Shown here piece by piece: positions 37,509 to 46,864 of a stretch of 64,000 nt of DNA. Within the stretch, counting starts at the first letter, position 1, and each line of letters starts with the position of its first letter. The translations under genes were made by a program, and so were the position numbers. The stretch covers positions 186,001 to 250,000 of the forward strand of contig NZ_SHKO01000001.1 of NCBI RefSeq assembly GCF_004217095.1. Reading direction: 5' to 3'. The notes beneath the pieces were generated by a model. That model was given only the letters and a program-made list of their open reading frames with translations. It was not told where the DNA came from and ran no database searches. The stretch comes from Advenella incenata. Its GTDB lineage: Bacteria > Pseudomonadota > Gammaproteobacteria > Burkholderiales > Burkholderiaceae_B.

Positions 37509-38120
37509 ATGAACCTCTTATCTAGTCTATCCAGAGCGATCGATGCGCTCGTCTACACCATTGGGCGAGCCGTCATCTGGCTTACCCTTGTGGTCGTGCT
37601 GATCAGCGCAGGTAACGCGGTGATCCGCAAAACCTTCCATGTAAGTTCCAATGCGTGGCTGGAGATCCAATGGTATCTTTTCGGCGCCATATTTCTGCTG
37701 GCCGCAGGTTACACGTTTATGAAGAACGAGCATGTTCGTGTCGATATCATTTCTCAGATGATGAGCAAGCGCTCGCAGATTCTGATCGAAATTTTCGGCG
37801 TGTTGTTTTTCATGCTGCCCGCTTGTCTGCTCATGCTGGACCTGTCGATTCCATTTTTCATGCAGTCCTTTTTGACCAGCGAGCAGTCGTCAAACGCCGG
37901 CGGATTGATCCGCTGGCCGGTGAAACTGCTTATTCCCATTGGGTTTTTCCTTCTGGTGCTAGCTGGCGTTTCGCACTTGATTAAATGTGCGGCCTTTCTT
38001 GCCGGCAAGGGGCCAGATCCGCTGGCGCCGGTACATGGCAAGTCCGCCGAGCAACTGTTGGCCGAAGAGATCGCCAATGAGGCCAGGCTCAAAGAAATGG
38101 AACAAAGGATGGGCAAGTAG
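37509..38120 (+). CDS. TRAP transporter small permease (DctQ/FcbT2-like)
   Basis: A 203-residue membrane protein with four predicted segments. WLEIQWYLFGAIFLLAAGYTFMKNEHVRVDI is the DctQ signature of the mannitol/chloroaromatic-acid subfamily. The ATG at 37509 is preferred over the adjacent TTG at 37506. It ends two bases before dctM. No binding protein is adjacent; the DctP-type gene at 47.5 kb, under the same palindromic operator family, is the probable third subunit. Confidence 0.85.
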   Translation: MNLLSSLSRAIDALVYTIGRAVIWLTLVVVLISAGNAVIRKTFHVSSNAWLEIQWYLFGAIFLLAAGYTFMKNEHVRVDIISQMMSKRSQILIEIFGVLFFMLPACLLMLDLSIPFFMQSFLTSEQSSNAGGLIRWPVKLLIPIGFFLLVLAGVSHLIKCAAFLAGKGPDPLAPVHGKSAEQLLAEEIANEARLKEMEQRMGK

Positions 38121-38121
38121 C

Positions 38122-39855
38122 ATGGAATTCTTTATTAACAATATGCCACCGATCATGTTTCTGACATTGATCTGTTTCCTGCTGCTGGGGTTTCCTGTCG
38201 CATTTACACTGGCCGCCAACGGCATACTGTATGCGTTGCTTGGCATTATTTTCGGCGAATTTACCTTTTCCTTTATGCAGGCGCTGCCGGATCGGGTGTT
38301 TGGCATCGTATTGAATGATTCGCTTCTGGCGGTGCCATTTTTCACGCTCATGGGCCTGATTCTGGAGCGCTCCGGCATGGCAGAAGACCTGCTGGAAACG
38401 ATCGGCCAGTTGTTTGGTCCCATCCGTGGCGGTCTGGCCATCGCCGTGGTGGTGGTCGGTGCCATGCTGGCTGCCACAACCGGCGTAGTCTCGGCGTCGG
38501 TCATCTCCATGGGGCTGATATCGCTGCCCATCATGTTGCGTTATGGTTATGACCGCAAGCTGGCAACGGGCGTGATTGCTGCGTCCGGAACACTGTCGCA
38601 GATTATCCCACCCTCGCTGGTATTGATTATTCTGGCCGATCAACTTGGCCGCTCCATTGGGGATATGTACCGCGGGGCGATGGTGCCTGGTTTTATCCTG
38701 GCCGGCGCCTATATTGTCTATGTCGTCATCTGTTCGGTCATCAAGCCGTCCAGTGCGCCGGCGCTTCCCGAAGAGGCTCGTATCTATCGTGAGCCCAATG
38801 GTAAAAGCGGCCTGGTTTCGCTGCTGGTGCTCTCGGTGGTTGCTGCTGTCGGTGCGTGGCTGCTCGACTCCATGCTTCTGACGGAAAAGACGGCGGCCGA
38901 CGAAGTGATTGTGCTCAATTTGCTGCTCTGGGGTGTCATTGCATTTGTCATCGCGGTAACCAATAAAGTGCTTCGGCTGCAGATGCTGTCGCAAATTGCC
39001 GAGCGGGTCGTATTCGTGATGATTCCGCCCCTGCTGTTGATCTTTCTGGTGTTGGGAACGATTTTTCTAGGCATCGCCACGCCAACCGAAGGTGGCGCCA
39101 TGGGTGCAGTCGGCGCGATTGTTATGGCGTTGCTGCGACGGCGCCTGAGCTGGACGTTGCTCAAGCAGGCAATGGATACCACGACCAAGCTTACCAGTTT
39201 CGTGGTATTCATCCTGGTCGGCTCAACGATCTTTACCCTGACCTTTACCGGCTTTGGCGGACAGCATTGGGTCGAGGGCCTGTTTGCGTCCCTGCCCGGC
39301 GGCCAGACCGGGTTTCTGATCGTGGTTAGCGTCGCAACCTTCTTTCTGGCATTTTTCCTGGATTTCTTTGAGCTGGCCTTTATTATTGTGCCGCTGCTCG
39401 GGCCGGTTGCCGACAAAATGGGTATTGATCTGATTTGGTTCGGCGTCCTGCTGGCGGTCAATATGCAGACATCCTTCATGCACCCACCTTTCGGCTTCGC
39501 GTTGTTTTACCTGCGCTCGGTGGCGCCCAAAGAAGATTATGTCGATCGTATTACCGGCAAGCTGATCAAGCGGGTGACCACCGGAGAAATCTATCGCGGT
39601 TCCATTCCCTTTATCGTGATTCAGTTGCTGATGGTAGCCTCGGTCATGATCTGGCCGGGTATGGTGCTGCATTACAAAGGGGCCGGGACGGGGGTCGACC
39701 CGGCCACGGTGCGGTTTGACATGGGAACGTCCTACGATTCGGGCGGCTATAGTACCGATCCGTATGGCAGCGGCGCAGCCCCGGCAGAGCCTTCTTCAAC
39801 AGGCCAGGGTAAAGAATCGCAAGAGCAGGAAGACTCAGCCCCGCTATTTAAGTAA
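38122..39855 (+). CDS. TRAP transporter large permease (DctM/FcbT3-like)
   Basis: A 577-residue membrane protein with about 12-14 segments, longer than standard DctM (about 430). The insertion between halves (residues about 215-290, with extra hydrophobic segments) and MHPPFGFALFYLRSVAP mark the mannitol/chloroaromatic subfamily. The last 50 residues form a hydrophilic, Ser/Gly/Glu-rich tail with no fold. The start at 38122 (MEFFINNMPPIMFLTL) is placed just after the dctQ stop; an in-frame ATG at 37987 lies inside dctQ. It probably imports an aromatic or pyridine carboxylate. Confidence 0.87.
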   Translation: MEFFINNMPPIMFLTLICFLLLGFPVAFTLAANGILYALLGIIFGEFTFSFMQALPDRVFGIVLNDSLLAVPFFTLMGLILERSGMAEDLLETIGQLFGPIRGGLAIAVVVVGAMLAATTGVVSASVISMGLISLPIMLRYGYDRKLATGVIAASGTLSQIIPPSLVLIILADQLGRSIGDMYRGAMVPGFILAGAYIVYVVICSVIKPSSAPALPEEARIYREPNGKSGLVSLLVLSVVAAVGAWLLDSMLLTEKTAADEVIVLNLLLWGVIAFVIAVTNKVLRLQMLSQIAERVVFVMIPPLLLIFLVLGTIFLGIATPTEGGAMGAVGAIVMALLRRRLSWTLLKQAMDTTTKLTSFVVFILVGSTIFTLTFTGFGGQHWVEGLFASLPGGQTGFLIVVSVATFFLAFFLDFFELAFIIVPLLGPVADKMGIDLIWFGVLLAVNMQTSFMHPPFGFALFYLRSVAPKEDYVDRITGKLIKRVTTGEIYRGSIPFIVIQLLMVASVMIWPGMVLHYKGAGTGVDPATVRFDMGTSYDSGGYSTDPYGSGAAPAEPSSTGQGKESQEQEDSAPLFK

Positions 39856-39894
39856 TCCCGTCCGCAGACGGGGGCATGCGCAACAGACTGGACG

Positions 39895-39924
39895 TTGTTG
39901 CATGATAATTTAATCAGTATACTG
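39895..39924 (+). promoter_or_regulatory. picCEDF promoter with embedded CAGTATACTG operator
   Basis: TTGTTG (39895-39900), a 17-base spacer and TATACT (39918-39923) form a credible sigma-70 promoter. The -10 lies inside the palindrome CAGTATACTG (39915-39924), 42 bases upstream of the picC start. A repressor bound there would exclude RNA polymerase. Confidence 0.75.
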
Positions 39925-39966
39925 TAGTAAAATCAGAACACACCATTTAAAGGACAAGGTTCACGC

Positions 39967-40929
39967 ATGACACTGACGCGCAAGATCGCTTTCGAGGAGC
40001 ATTTTAGTGCCGTGGGATTTGATGATTATTCCAAGGCATTTGTAAAACACATCAACACGCAGGCCAGTAGTGAACTGAATGCACGTCTTGCAGATTTCGA
40101 CGATACGCGAATCAGTCTCATGGATCAGTACGCCATTGACTATGTGATCCTGTCTCAGACAGGGCCGGGCGTGCAGAATGAACCTGATGCGGCAACCGCG
40201 GTGCGCCGCAGTCGCCAGAACAACGACTTTCTTGCTGCGCAGATCGATCGCAATCGTGCACGGTTCGGGGGCTTTGCGACGTTGCCGATGCAGGATCCGG
40301 ACGCTGCGATCGAAGAATTGCGTCGTACCGTGAAGGACTTGGGTTTCAAGGGTGCGCTGGTCAATGGTCACACGCATGGCATCTATTATGACGATCGGCA
40401 ATACGATCCGTTCTGGGCCGAGCTGGAAAAGCTGGGAGTCCCGCTCTATCTGCATCCATTTGATGCCTATGATGTTCCTCACGCTTATAGCGGGCATCCC
40501 GAGCTGGTGGGCGCGACCTGGGGGTGGGGAGTAGAGGCCGGCACTCACGCATTGCGCCTGTTGTTCGGTGGCGTATTTGATCGCTTTCCGGGAGTGAAGG
40601 TCATTCTGGGCCACATGGGAGAGGGATTGCCATTTCAGCGATGGCGTTTTGACAGTCGCTTTGCCGTCTATCCGCATGGCGTCAGCCTCAAGCAGCAACC
40701 TTCGCAATACATTGGCAGCAATATCCTGATTACCACCTCCGGGGTCTGTTCCCATGCAGCGTTGCAGGGCGCGATTGCCGAGATGGGACCACAGGCGGTG
40801 ATGTTCTCTGTCGATTACCCCTATGAGTCTATCGAGCTTGCCGCAAATTTCATTGATACGGCACCGCTGGATGAGCAGACCAAAAACATGGTGTGCTACG
40901 AGAACGCGAAAAAATTGTTCAACCTTTGA
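39967..40929 (+). CDS. picC: Amidohydrolase-family decarboxylase, probably 3,6-dihydroxypicolinate decarboxylase
   Basis: A 320-residue metal-dependent decarboxylase of the ACMSD/gamma-resorcylate decarboxylase group. Metal-ligand motifs are FEEHF near the N-terminus (E10-x-H12), PLYLHPFDAYD, LGHMGEGLPFQRWRFD and FSVDYPYES. Family members remove CO2 from hydroxylated aromatic acids. Heading an operon with the three enzymes that degrade 2,5-dihydroxypyridine makes 3,6-dihydroxypicolinate the best substrate, as for PicC of Alcaligenes faecalis. A resorcylate-type substrate cannot be excluded from sequence alone. Confidence 0.85.
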   Translation: MTLTRKIAFEEHFSAVGFDDYSKAFVKHINTQASSELNARLADFDDTRISLMDQYAIDYVILSQTGPGVQNEPDAATAVRRSRQNNDFLAAQIDRNRARFGGFATLPMQDPDAAIEELRRTVKDLGFKGALVNGHTHGIYYDDRQYDPFWAELEKLGVPLYLHPFDAYDVPHAYSGHPELVGATWGWGVEAGTHALRLLFGGVFDRFPGVKVILGHMGEGLPFQRWRFDSRFAVYPHGVSLKQQPSQYIGSNILITTSGVCSHAALQGAIAEMGPQAVMFSVDYPYESIELAANFIDTAPLDEQTKNMVCYENAKKLFNL

Positions 40930-40946
40930 CTTCTCCGGAGAAATTC

Positions 40947-41789
40947 ATGAGCACTTTTGTGTACGGTGCCAATGTCCACGCCAATGGGATCCGCCAGCAT
41001 TATCTGCGATTTGGTGGGCAGCAGGGCGAGCGCAAGGCACGCCCAAGCGTTGTAATCATACCGGGCATTACCAGCCCCGCCGTGACCTGGGCTTTTGTGG
41101 GCGAGCGCTTTGGCTTGCACTACGACACCTATATCCTGGATGTACGTGGCCGGGGCTTGAGCGAGGCCGGTGCAACGCTGGACTATAGTCTGGATGCGCA
41201 GTCCAGCGATGTGATCGAATTTGCCGGGGCGCTGGAACTGAAAGATTACATCATTGTGGGTCATTCCATGGGAGCGCGCATCGGCGCCAGAGCAGCGGCC
41301 ATCGAGCCCACCGGCCTGAGCAGATTGGTCATGGTGGATCCGCCTGTATCGGGACCAGGCCGCCGGGCGTATCCGTCCAAATTGCCGTGGTATGTGGATT
41401 CCATGGCGCTTGCCCGCAAGGGATGCAGCGCGCAGGACATGAAAGCGTTTTGCCCCACATGGACTGAGGAACAGTTGCGACTGCGCGCCCAGTGGCTTCA
41501 CACTTGTGATGAGCGCGCCATTGTGGAAAGTTTCGAAGGCTTTCATACCGATGACGTTTTTGCGGATTTCCCGAAAATTCGCGTGCCGGTGCTATTGATG
41601 AGCGCAGAGCGCGGAGAAGTGGTGTTGCCCGAGGACGTAAAGGAAATGGAAGGATTGATCGGCGAACTGGCGCATGTGCGGGTAGACAATGCCGGCCATA
41701 TGATTCCCTGGGATAACGAAGAGGGCTTCTACAAGGCTTTCGGGCAATTTCTGGGGCAGCATCTGACACGCGTCTCGCAGGCTTGCTAG
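40947..41789 (+). CDS. picE: N-formylmaleamate deformylase (alpha/beta hydrolase)
   Basis: A 280-residue alpha/beta hydrolase. The nucleophile elbow is GHSMG (Ser107), the Asp region is VPVLLMSAERGEVV and the His lies in VDNAGHMIPWD. It is NicD-like, hydrolysing N-formylmaleamate to maleamate and formate, the step after ring opening. I start at 40947 (CCGGAGA upstream), not the earlier ATG at 40893 that overlaps picC. Gene order C-E-D-F is the order I recall for known picolinate clusters. Confidence 0.87.
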   Translation: MSTFVYGANVHANGIRQHYLRFGGQQGERKARPSVVIIPGITSPAVTWAFVGERFGLHYDTYILDVRGRGLSEAGATLDYSLDAQSSDVIEFAGALELKDYIIVGHSMGARIGARAAAIEPTGLSRLVMVDPPVSGPGRRAYPSKLPWYVDSMALARKGCSAQDMKAFCPTWTEEQLRLRAQWLHTCDERAIVESFEGFHTDDVFADFPKIRVPVLLMSAERGEVVLPEDVKEMEGLIGELAHVRVDNAGHMIPWDNEEGFYKAFGQFLGQHLTRVSQAC

Positions 41790-41876
41790 CTTTATGTAGC
41801 AGGGGAAGCGACGGTTGTGCTTGCGCTGCTTTCCCGACATTTTGTCGTTGCCACTATACCTTTAAAGGAGATGTCC

Positions 41877-42923
41877 ATGGCCGTTAGCGACTATCAACTC
41901 ATCGCCGCATGGCAGCATGTGCTGACCCTGTCCCGGCTGGAAAAGGGGCAGATTGTGACCATACTGACCAGCACCAACACGCACCCCCAGACCCTGTCAT
42001 GTGCCCTGATCGCTGTGCAATCATTGGGCGCCGTTGTCAACCGCCTGGATCTGCCCCCAGTAAATGCAGAGAAGTCCCTGAGTCGCGATCCGCTGGCCTA
42101 TCTGGGAACCACAGCGCTAACAGGTAATCCTGCCGCTATCGCCGCGCTCAAGGCGAGCGATCTGGTGCTTGATCTGATGACCTTGCTGTTTTCGCCGGAA
42201 CAGATTGATATTCTGGAGAGCGGCACCAAGATCCTGTTGGCTGTAGAGCCGCCGGAAATTCTGGTTCGCTGTCTGCCGACAACAGAAGATCGCGAGCGCG
42301 TGCTGGCCGCTTCTGCGTTAATTACAAATGCAAAAGAAATGACGGTTGTCTCGGATGCGGGAACCGATTTGCGTTGCCCATTGGGTGAATTTCCCGCCAT
42401 CAGCGAATATGGATTTGTCGATGAGCCCGGTCGCTGGGACCATTGGCCCAGCGGCTTTTCACTGACCTGGCCCAATGAGGGCGGCGCCAATGGTACGATC
42501 GTAATTGATGCAGGAGACATTCTGCTGCCGCAAAAGTCCTATGTGTCTGCCCCTATTGTGCTTACGGTGAAAAATGGCTATGCCGTAAAAATTGATGGTG
42601 GGATCGAGGCTGAGCGACTTGCCGAGTATATGGAAACGTTCAATGATCCTGAGGGATATGCAATTTCGCATATCGGCTGGGGGTTGCAGAAGCGAGCCTA
42701 TTGGTCGGTGCTCGAGCTGTATGATAAGGAACAGACCATCGGCATGGACGCCCGCGCGTTTGCAGGCAATTTTCTGTTTTCGCTGGGGCCCAATAACGAA
42801 GCGGGTGGTTCGCGTACAACCGCTTGTCACATCGATATTCCCTTGCGCAATTGCACAGTATGCCTGGACGGGGAAGCGGTCGTGACAAAAGGTAAATTGC
42901 AGGAAAATAGACATGGCAAATAA
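41877..42923 (+). CDS. picD: 2,5-dihydroxypyridine 5,6-dioxygenase
   Basis: A 348-residue Fe(II) ring-cleaving dioxygenase, NicX type. The iron triad is at the same residue numbers I recall for NicX of Pseudomonas putida: His265 (AISHIGWG), His318 and Asp320 (ACHIDIP). It opens 2,5-dihydroxypyridine to N-formylmaleamate with O2. A strong AAAGGAG ribosome site sets the start at 41877. Its end overlaps picF by 11 bases. This gene is the surest evidence that the cluster degrades a pyridine. Confidence 0.92.
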   Translation: MAVSDYQLIAAWQHVLTLSRLEKGQIVTILTSTNTHPQTLSCALIAVQSLGAVVNRLDLPPVNAEKSLSRDPLAYLGTTALTGNPAAIAALKASDLVLDLMTLLFSPEQIDILESGTKILLAVEPPEILVRCLPTTEDRERVLAASALITNAKEMTVVSDAGTDLRCPLGEFPAISEYGFVDEPGRWDHWPSGFSLTWPNEGGANGTIVIDAGDILLPQKSYVSAPIVLTVKNGYAVKIDGGIEAERLAEYMETFNDPEGYAISHIGWGLQKRAYWSVLELYDKEQTIGMDARAFAGNFLFSLGPNNEAGGSRTTACHIDIPLRNCTVCLDGEAVVTKGKLQENRHGK

Positions 42924-43548
42924 TAGCGATTCGGCAGTTTACGCTGCCCAGGGGTTTGGGGCAGAGATTCAATTGAAAGGACCCTTTGGGCTGTTGATCG
43001 TGGATCTGGTCAATGGCTTTGCCGACCCCGCGGTGTTTGGTGGCGGTAATATCCGAGAGGCGATTGACAATACGGTACCATTGCTGGCTGCGGCGCGCCA
43101 GGCTGGTTGGCCCATAGCCCATACGCGCATTGTTTATGCGGATGATGGTTCCGATCACAATGTATTTAGCGCCAAGATTCCGTCCATGCTGACCTTGACA
43201 GAGCAGGCGCCTGGCAGCCAGATCGTTCCCGAATTGGCGCCCCGGCAGGGTGAACTGGTGGTTCGCAAGAACGTGGCATCCGCCTTTTTCGGTACGTCCC
43301 TGGCCGCGTGGCTGACGCATCGGGGTGTGCATACGCTGCTGGTCGCAGGCGCGGTCACCAGCGGATGCATCCGCGCCAGTGTTGTCGACGCTAGCCAGCT
43401 GGGTTTTGTTCCACTGGTTATCGAAGACTGTGTCGGCGATCGCGCGCAGGGCCCTCACCAGGCCAATTTGTTTGATATGCAGCAAAAGTATGCAGCGGTC
43501 ATGAAAAGAGACCAGGCGCTGGCTGCGTTAGGTATTGAAGTGCCTTAA
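42913..43548 (+). CDS. picF: Maleamate amidohydrolase (isochorismatase family)
   Basis: A 211-residue cysteine hydrolase with the catalytic triad Asp31 (LIVDLVNGF), Lys119 (VVRKN) and Cys152 (AVTSGCIRAS). It is NicF-like, releasing ammonia from maleamate to give maleate. It is the last gene of the picCEDF operon, overlapping picD, and precedes a bidirectional terminator. This step provides the pyridine nitrogen as ammonium. Confidence 0.9.
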   Translation: MANNSDSAVYAAQGFGAEIQLKGPFGLLIVDLVNGFADPAVFGGGNIREAIDNTVPLLAAARQAGWPIAHTRIVYADDGSDHNVFSAKIPSMLTLTEQAPGSQIVPELAPRQGELVVRKNVASAFFGTSLAAWLTHRGVHTLLVAGAVTSGCIRASVVDASQLGFVPLVIEDCVGDRAQGPHQANLFDMQQKYAAVMKRDQALAALGIEVP

Positions 43549-43598
43549 CGGGTTTGGGCCAGTTGGCGGACGGTGATTCCTGAATATATGTAGAAGTA

Positions 43599-43629
43599 AA
43601 AAAGAGCACGACTTGATCGTGCTCTTTTT
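43599..43629. terminator. Bidirectional terminator between picF and the oxygenase operon
   Basis: AAAAAGAGCACGA (43599-43611) pairs perfectly with TCGTGCTCTTTTT (43617-43629) around CTTGA. The A run on one side and T run on the other make it work on both strands, separating two convergent operons of the pathway. Confidence 0.92.
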
Positions 43630-43655
43630 ATTTATCCGCGCCTGCAACTGTTGAA

Positions 43656-44174
43656 TCAGATCGGGTAGACCAGGCTGTTTGCCAGGATCTCCGTATCGAA
43701 GATGGCATGTCGCTCTTTGAGCTTGAGCTGTCCGTCCACCCGCACATGAGTGTCATGATATGTGCCGGCAAGATGAACCGTGGACGGGCCTTCGATCAGC
43801 GTCTGCATCAGCAGGAAATTGGCCTGGGACTCTATCTCACCGGCTGCTGTTTCTTCCAGGATACGCAGGTTTGAGACAAGGTGCAGCGTAAAGCGCGGGG
43901 CGTACATTTGCGTGCGCGAAGTCGCTACGGCACGGTCATGCATCATGTCACGGCCTTCTGCATAGATCAGTCCCACAGGCATGCCCAGTTCGGCATTCTC
44001 GCGTGAGGTGGCGCGATAAAGCCCGTCTTCGATAAAAAATTCTGGCCACAATTCAACCTGGTTCTGATCCAGTACAGCACAGTACTCCGCGTGGAAATTC
44101 TCTATCTCAGGGCGTAATGCCGAAGCCCTTTCAATTGAAATATTCTGGGCCCGGTAGGCAAACATATTTTTCAT
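43656..44174 (-). CDS. Ring-hydroxylating oxygenase, small (beta) subunit
   Basis: A 172-residue SnoaL-like/cystatin-type small subunit: EIENFHAEYCAVLDQNQVELWPEFFIEDGLYRATSRENAE and HLAGTYHDTHVRVDGQLKLKERHAIFDTEIL. The ATG at 44174 follows AAAGGAAA; an upstream ATG at 44222 would overlap the alpha subunit. It is a structural partner of the alpha subunit encoded 16 bases upstream. It corresponds to one of the four components of the picolinate-pathway monooxygenase PicB. Confidence 0.85.
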   Translation of the reverse strand: MKNMFAYRAQNISIERASALRPEIENFHAEYCAVLDQNQVELWPEFFIEDGLYRATSRENAELGMPVGLIYAEGRDMMHDRAVATSRTQMYAPRFTLHLVSNLRILEETAAGEIESQANFLLMQTLIEGPSTVHLAGTYHDTHVRVDGQLKLKERHAIFDTEILANSLVYPI

Positions 44175-44190
44175 TCGCAATTTCCTTTTT

Positions 44191-45480
44191 TCAGATATCC
44201 ATGACTTTGCGGTAGTACTCATACATGGAGCGTATGGCAGATTCGGAGATCAGCGTATCGGATGTGCCAACTTTATTGGCGTCCAGCTTGATAATGCTGG
44301 TGTCTGTGGTTGAACGGCGCACCCCCTCCTGAACGAATTTCATCGCTTCGTTGTCTTCCAGCCCCAGAAATCCGGCCGGACCCATCAGGTTCCCCTGGCG
44401 CAGCCGATGGCGTATGGTTTCCTCGGAATCGTCTTCGTAGCCAAACATGGTCCATTGCATGATCAGGCTGTTTGGCCCGTTAGGGATAATCTGGCGTACG
44501 CCCAGGGTATTCATTTCCCGCTGTACGATCAGGTTGGGCCAGATCGTCTGCATAGTCACAGACCAGGGTGAATCGAATTCCTTGACATAATTGAGGAAGC
44601 GTTCGTCTTTGAGCCGCAACGTGTCAACGTAGGAGCGCATTTCCTTTTTGTTTTCATCGCTGACACTGGCGTATTTGTCTTCTGACTTGGCCGAGGCCAT
44701 GTAGCCGTGGCGTCCATGGACGGTATCGACAAACATTTGCGATTTATTGCCGGCCACCAGCAGCCCAAATACCACCAGAAAGGTATGCAGTAATGTAGCG
44801 TGATATGGATCTTTCAGATTCTCGTGATACATTTTCCAGTTGCAGGGCACCTCGTTCCGATAGTAACCCACCACCCGCAATGGTTTGCCCGGGAAAATGA
44901 CATTGAAATCTTCCAGAATTTCCGGAGTCAGGTATTCTTCAATCGGTTCGACCTGGTCTGAGTACGAAGCAAAGATCACGCCATGATACGTGGTCACATT
45001 CAGTTTTTTCAGCCCATGGTCCGCGTTTTTGAAGTCGCGCGGCATGCCGCCTTCTTTATTGACACCCCGTTTGAACGGAATACCCTGCAGATCGCCCTTC
45101 AGACTATAAGACCATTGGTGGTAAGGGCACACGAATTCGTTGGTATTGCCCTGGTTTTTTCGACAAAATTCGGCACCCCGGTGGGCGCAGCGATTTTCGA
45201 AGACATTGATGGAACCATCCTCTGCGCGCGACACTACCACAGGCGTTGCGCCAACATAGGAACGCTTGAAGTCTCCTGACTTGGGAATCTCGGCTTCCAG
45301 GGCAACGAAATTCCATGTGTTGCCGTGGAAAATGCGTTCCATTTCAAGGTCATAAATGGACTGGCTGGTGTAGACCCAATCGGGGATGGTATGCAGTTTG
45401 TCTGCGGGCCAGATGCACTGCTCGGCAGCAATATTCTTGGTGCCCAGTGTCTGGCCGATGACCGTTTGCGACTGAAACAT
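44191..45480 (-). CDS. Rieske non-haem iron oxygenase, large (alpha) subunit; probable 6-hydroxypicolinate 3-monooxygenase
   Basis: A 429-residue protein. The Rieske [2Fe-2S] ligands are Cys98-x-His100 and Cys118-x2-His121 (CAHRGAEF, CPYHQWSY). The catalytic iron site begins with Asp224, His227 and His232 in NLKDPYHATLLH. Such enzymes hydroxylate aromatic rings using electrons from a ferredoxin. Given the decarboxylase and dihydroxypyridine dioxygenase next door, conversion of 6-hydroxypicolinate to 3,6-dihydroxypicolinate is the missing step it would fill. The substrate is inferred from context. Confidence 0.85.
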   Translation of the reverse strand: MFQSQTVIGQTLGTKNIAAEQCIWPADKLHTIPDWVYTSQSIYDLEMERIFHGNTWNFVALEAEIPKSGDFKRSYVGATPVVVSRAEDGSINVFENRCAHRGAEFCRKNQGNTNEFVCPYHQWSYSLKGDLQGIPFKRGVNKEGGMPRDFKNADHGLKKLNVTTYHGVIFASYSDQVEPIEEYLTPEILEDFNVIFPGKPLRVVGYYRNEVPCNWKMYHENLKDPYHATLLHTFLVVFGLLVAGNKSQMFVDTVHGRHGYMASAKSEDKYASVSDENKKEMRSYVDTLRLKDERFLNYVKEFDSPWSVTMQTIWPNLIVQREMNTLGVRQIIPNGPNSLIMQWTMFGYEDDSEETIRHRLRQGNLMGPAGFLGLEDNEAMKFVQEGVRRSTTDTSIIKLDANKVGTSDTLISESAIRSMYEYYRKVMDI

Positions 45481-45515
45481 GATTTTTCTCCTGAAATGAT
45501 CCGGCGGCTTGTCAC

Positions 45516-46802
45516 TTACATGACGGCTGCGGCGGTCGCCTTTTTAACGAATTGCTTGATAGGGATGTCGGTATTGCTGAAGGCCGCAGGATCAATGGCG
45601 ACTTTCTTTTCCAGAAGGCTGCGGATAGCGCGCAATTGACCGGCGGCGTTCACAGCCAGTGCGTAATGAGGAATGTTGTCTTTGAGGCCGAGCAGCAAAA
45701 ATTCCGGCGCGGCAGAACGCGCATCAATGTCGCCTCGCACCAGAAACTGCAGATCGGCCACAGAGGCGCCCAGCATCTGGATATTGCAGGACAGTTGATC
45801 CGTCCAGAACCAGGGAAAGGCCGCGGCCTTTGGCGTAATACCCAATATGGCATCTGCAGCTATACGAGCCTGCTCGTTGGCGTTCTGCCAGGATTCCATG
45901 CGCACGCGTTCGCCGGTTTGCCGATCCACGTGTGTAGCACAGTCACCCGCTGCAAACACGTTCGCAATATTGGTGCGGCCGTGGTTGTCAACTTCAATGC
46001 CTTTGGTTTGAGGACACACGGTCACGCCTGAGCGGGCGGCGATCTCCGAGTTCGGATTCATGCCAATGGCAACGATCAGATGATCTACGTTCAATAGGTG
46101 ACCATTGTCCAGAGTCAGTTTCAGCGTGCTGGCCTGCTCGCACCGCTGGCTGGCAGCGATTTTTGTACCAAGATGCAGGGTGATACCGGCGTGGCGGGCA
46201 CGTTCCTGTAGCCATTGCGAAAAAACCGCAGGCGCATTGCGTGTCAACAGCGCGGTGGCTGTTTCTATCACATCGACGCTAGCGCCCAGGGCACGCGCGG
46301 TGGAAGCAAGCTCCATGCCTAGAAAGCCGCCGCCCAGAATGGCCACGCGCGAGTCGGGGCGCACGGCCTGCCTGAGCCGCAGCGCATCATCGGCAGTACG
46401 AATATAGTGCACACTGGGGCTGCCATAGGGGTAGGCCGGCAGTTGTCGCGCCTGGCCGCCCGTGGCAAATAGACAATAGTCGTAGGCAATCTGTTGCCCA
46501 TCTTCAAGCATGGCAACGTTTCGCTCAGTCTCGATCCGGGTTACCGACTTGCCCAGAATGAGTTCTATCTTTGCCGTGTCGTAGAAATCCCGGGGATGAA
46601 TACAGATGCTCGATACATCGGCGGCAGGATCGGCAAGCATGGCCTTGGACAGCGGGGGGCGCTCGTAAGCCGGGTAAGGTTCCTGGCCGACCACTTTTAT
46701 GCAGCCGGTAAATGCCAGGCTGCGCAATTGCTGTACTGCCATGGCTGCGGCCTGTCCGTTGCCGACAATCAATATCGTCTGGTTACTGTTTTGTTCAGGC
46801 AT
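45516..46802 (-). CDS. FAD-dependent ferredoxin reductase of the oxygenase system
   Basis: A 428-residue pyridine nucleotide-disulfide oxidoreductase-type reductase. FAD motif IVGNGQAAAMAVQQL is at residue 12, the NADH motif AILGGGFLGMELAS near residue 150, and NVFAAGDCA binds the flavin ribityl region. It transfers electrons from NADH to the Rieske ferredoxin encoded next, like BphA4 or HcaD. It is in one operon with the ferredoxin and both oxygenase subunits. Confidence 0.9.
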   Translation of the reverse strand: MPEQNSNQTILIVGNGQAAAMAVQQLRSLAFTGCIKVVGQEPYPAYERPPLSKAMLADPAADVSSICIHPRDFYDTAKIELILGKSVTRIETERNVAMLEDGQQIAYDYCLFATGGQARQLPAYPYGSPSVHYIRTADDALRLRQAVRPDSRVAILGGGFLGMELASTARALGASVDVIETATALLTRNAPAVFSQWLQERARHAGITLHLGTKIAASQRCEQASTLKLTLDNGHLLNVDHLIVAIGMNPNSEIAARSGVTVCPQTKGIEVDNHGRTNIANVFAAGDCATHVDRQTGERVRMESWQNANEQARIAADAILGITPKAAAFPWFWTDQLSCNIQMLGASVADLQFLVRGDIDARSAAPEFLLLGLKDNIPHYALAVNAAGQLRAIRSLLEKKVAIDPAAFSNTDIPIKQFVKKATAAAVM

Positions 46803-46864
46803 TGTTTACCTCTATGGCAGGCTGGGTATAGCACATGACTTTTGGATGGATGCAGGAAAGGAGA

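Noticed and set aside
39857-39872. CCCGTC-CGCA-GACGGG hairpin after dctM
   Set aside because: No T tract on the plus strand and a short stem; may be a weak attenuator but cannot be called a terminator.
41877-43548. Nicotinate (nic) pathway as the source of 2,5-dihydroxypyridine
   Set aside because: No NicC-type 6-hydroxynicotinate monooxygenase is present, and a stand-alone decarboxylase heads the operon, which fits the picolinate route better.
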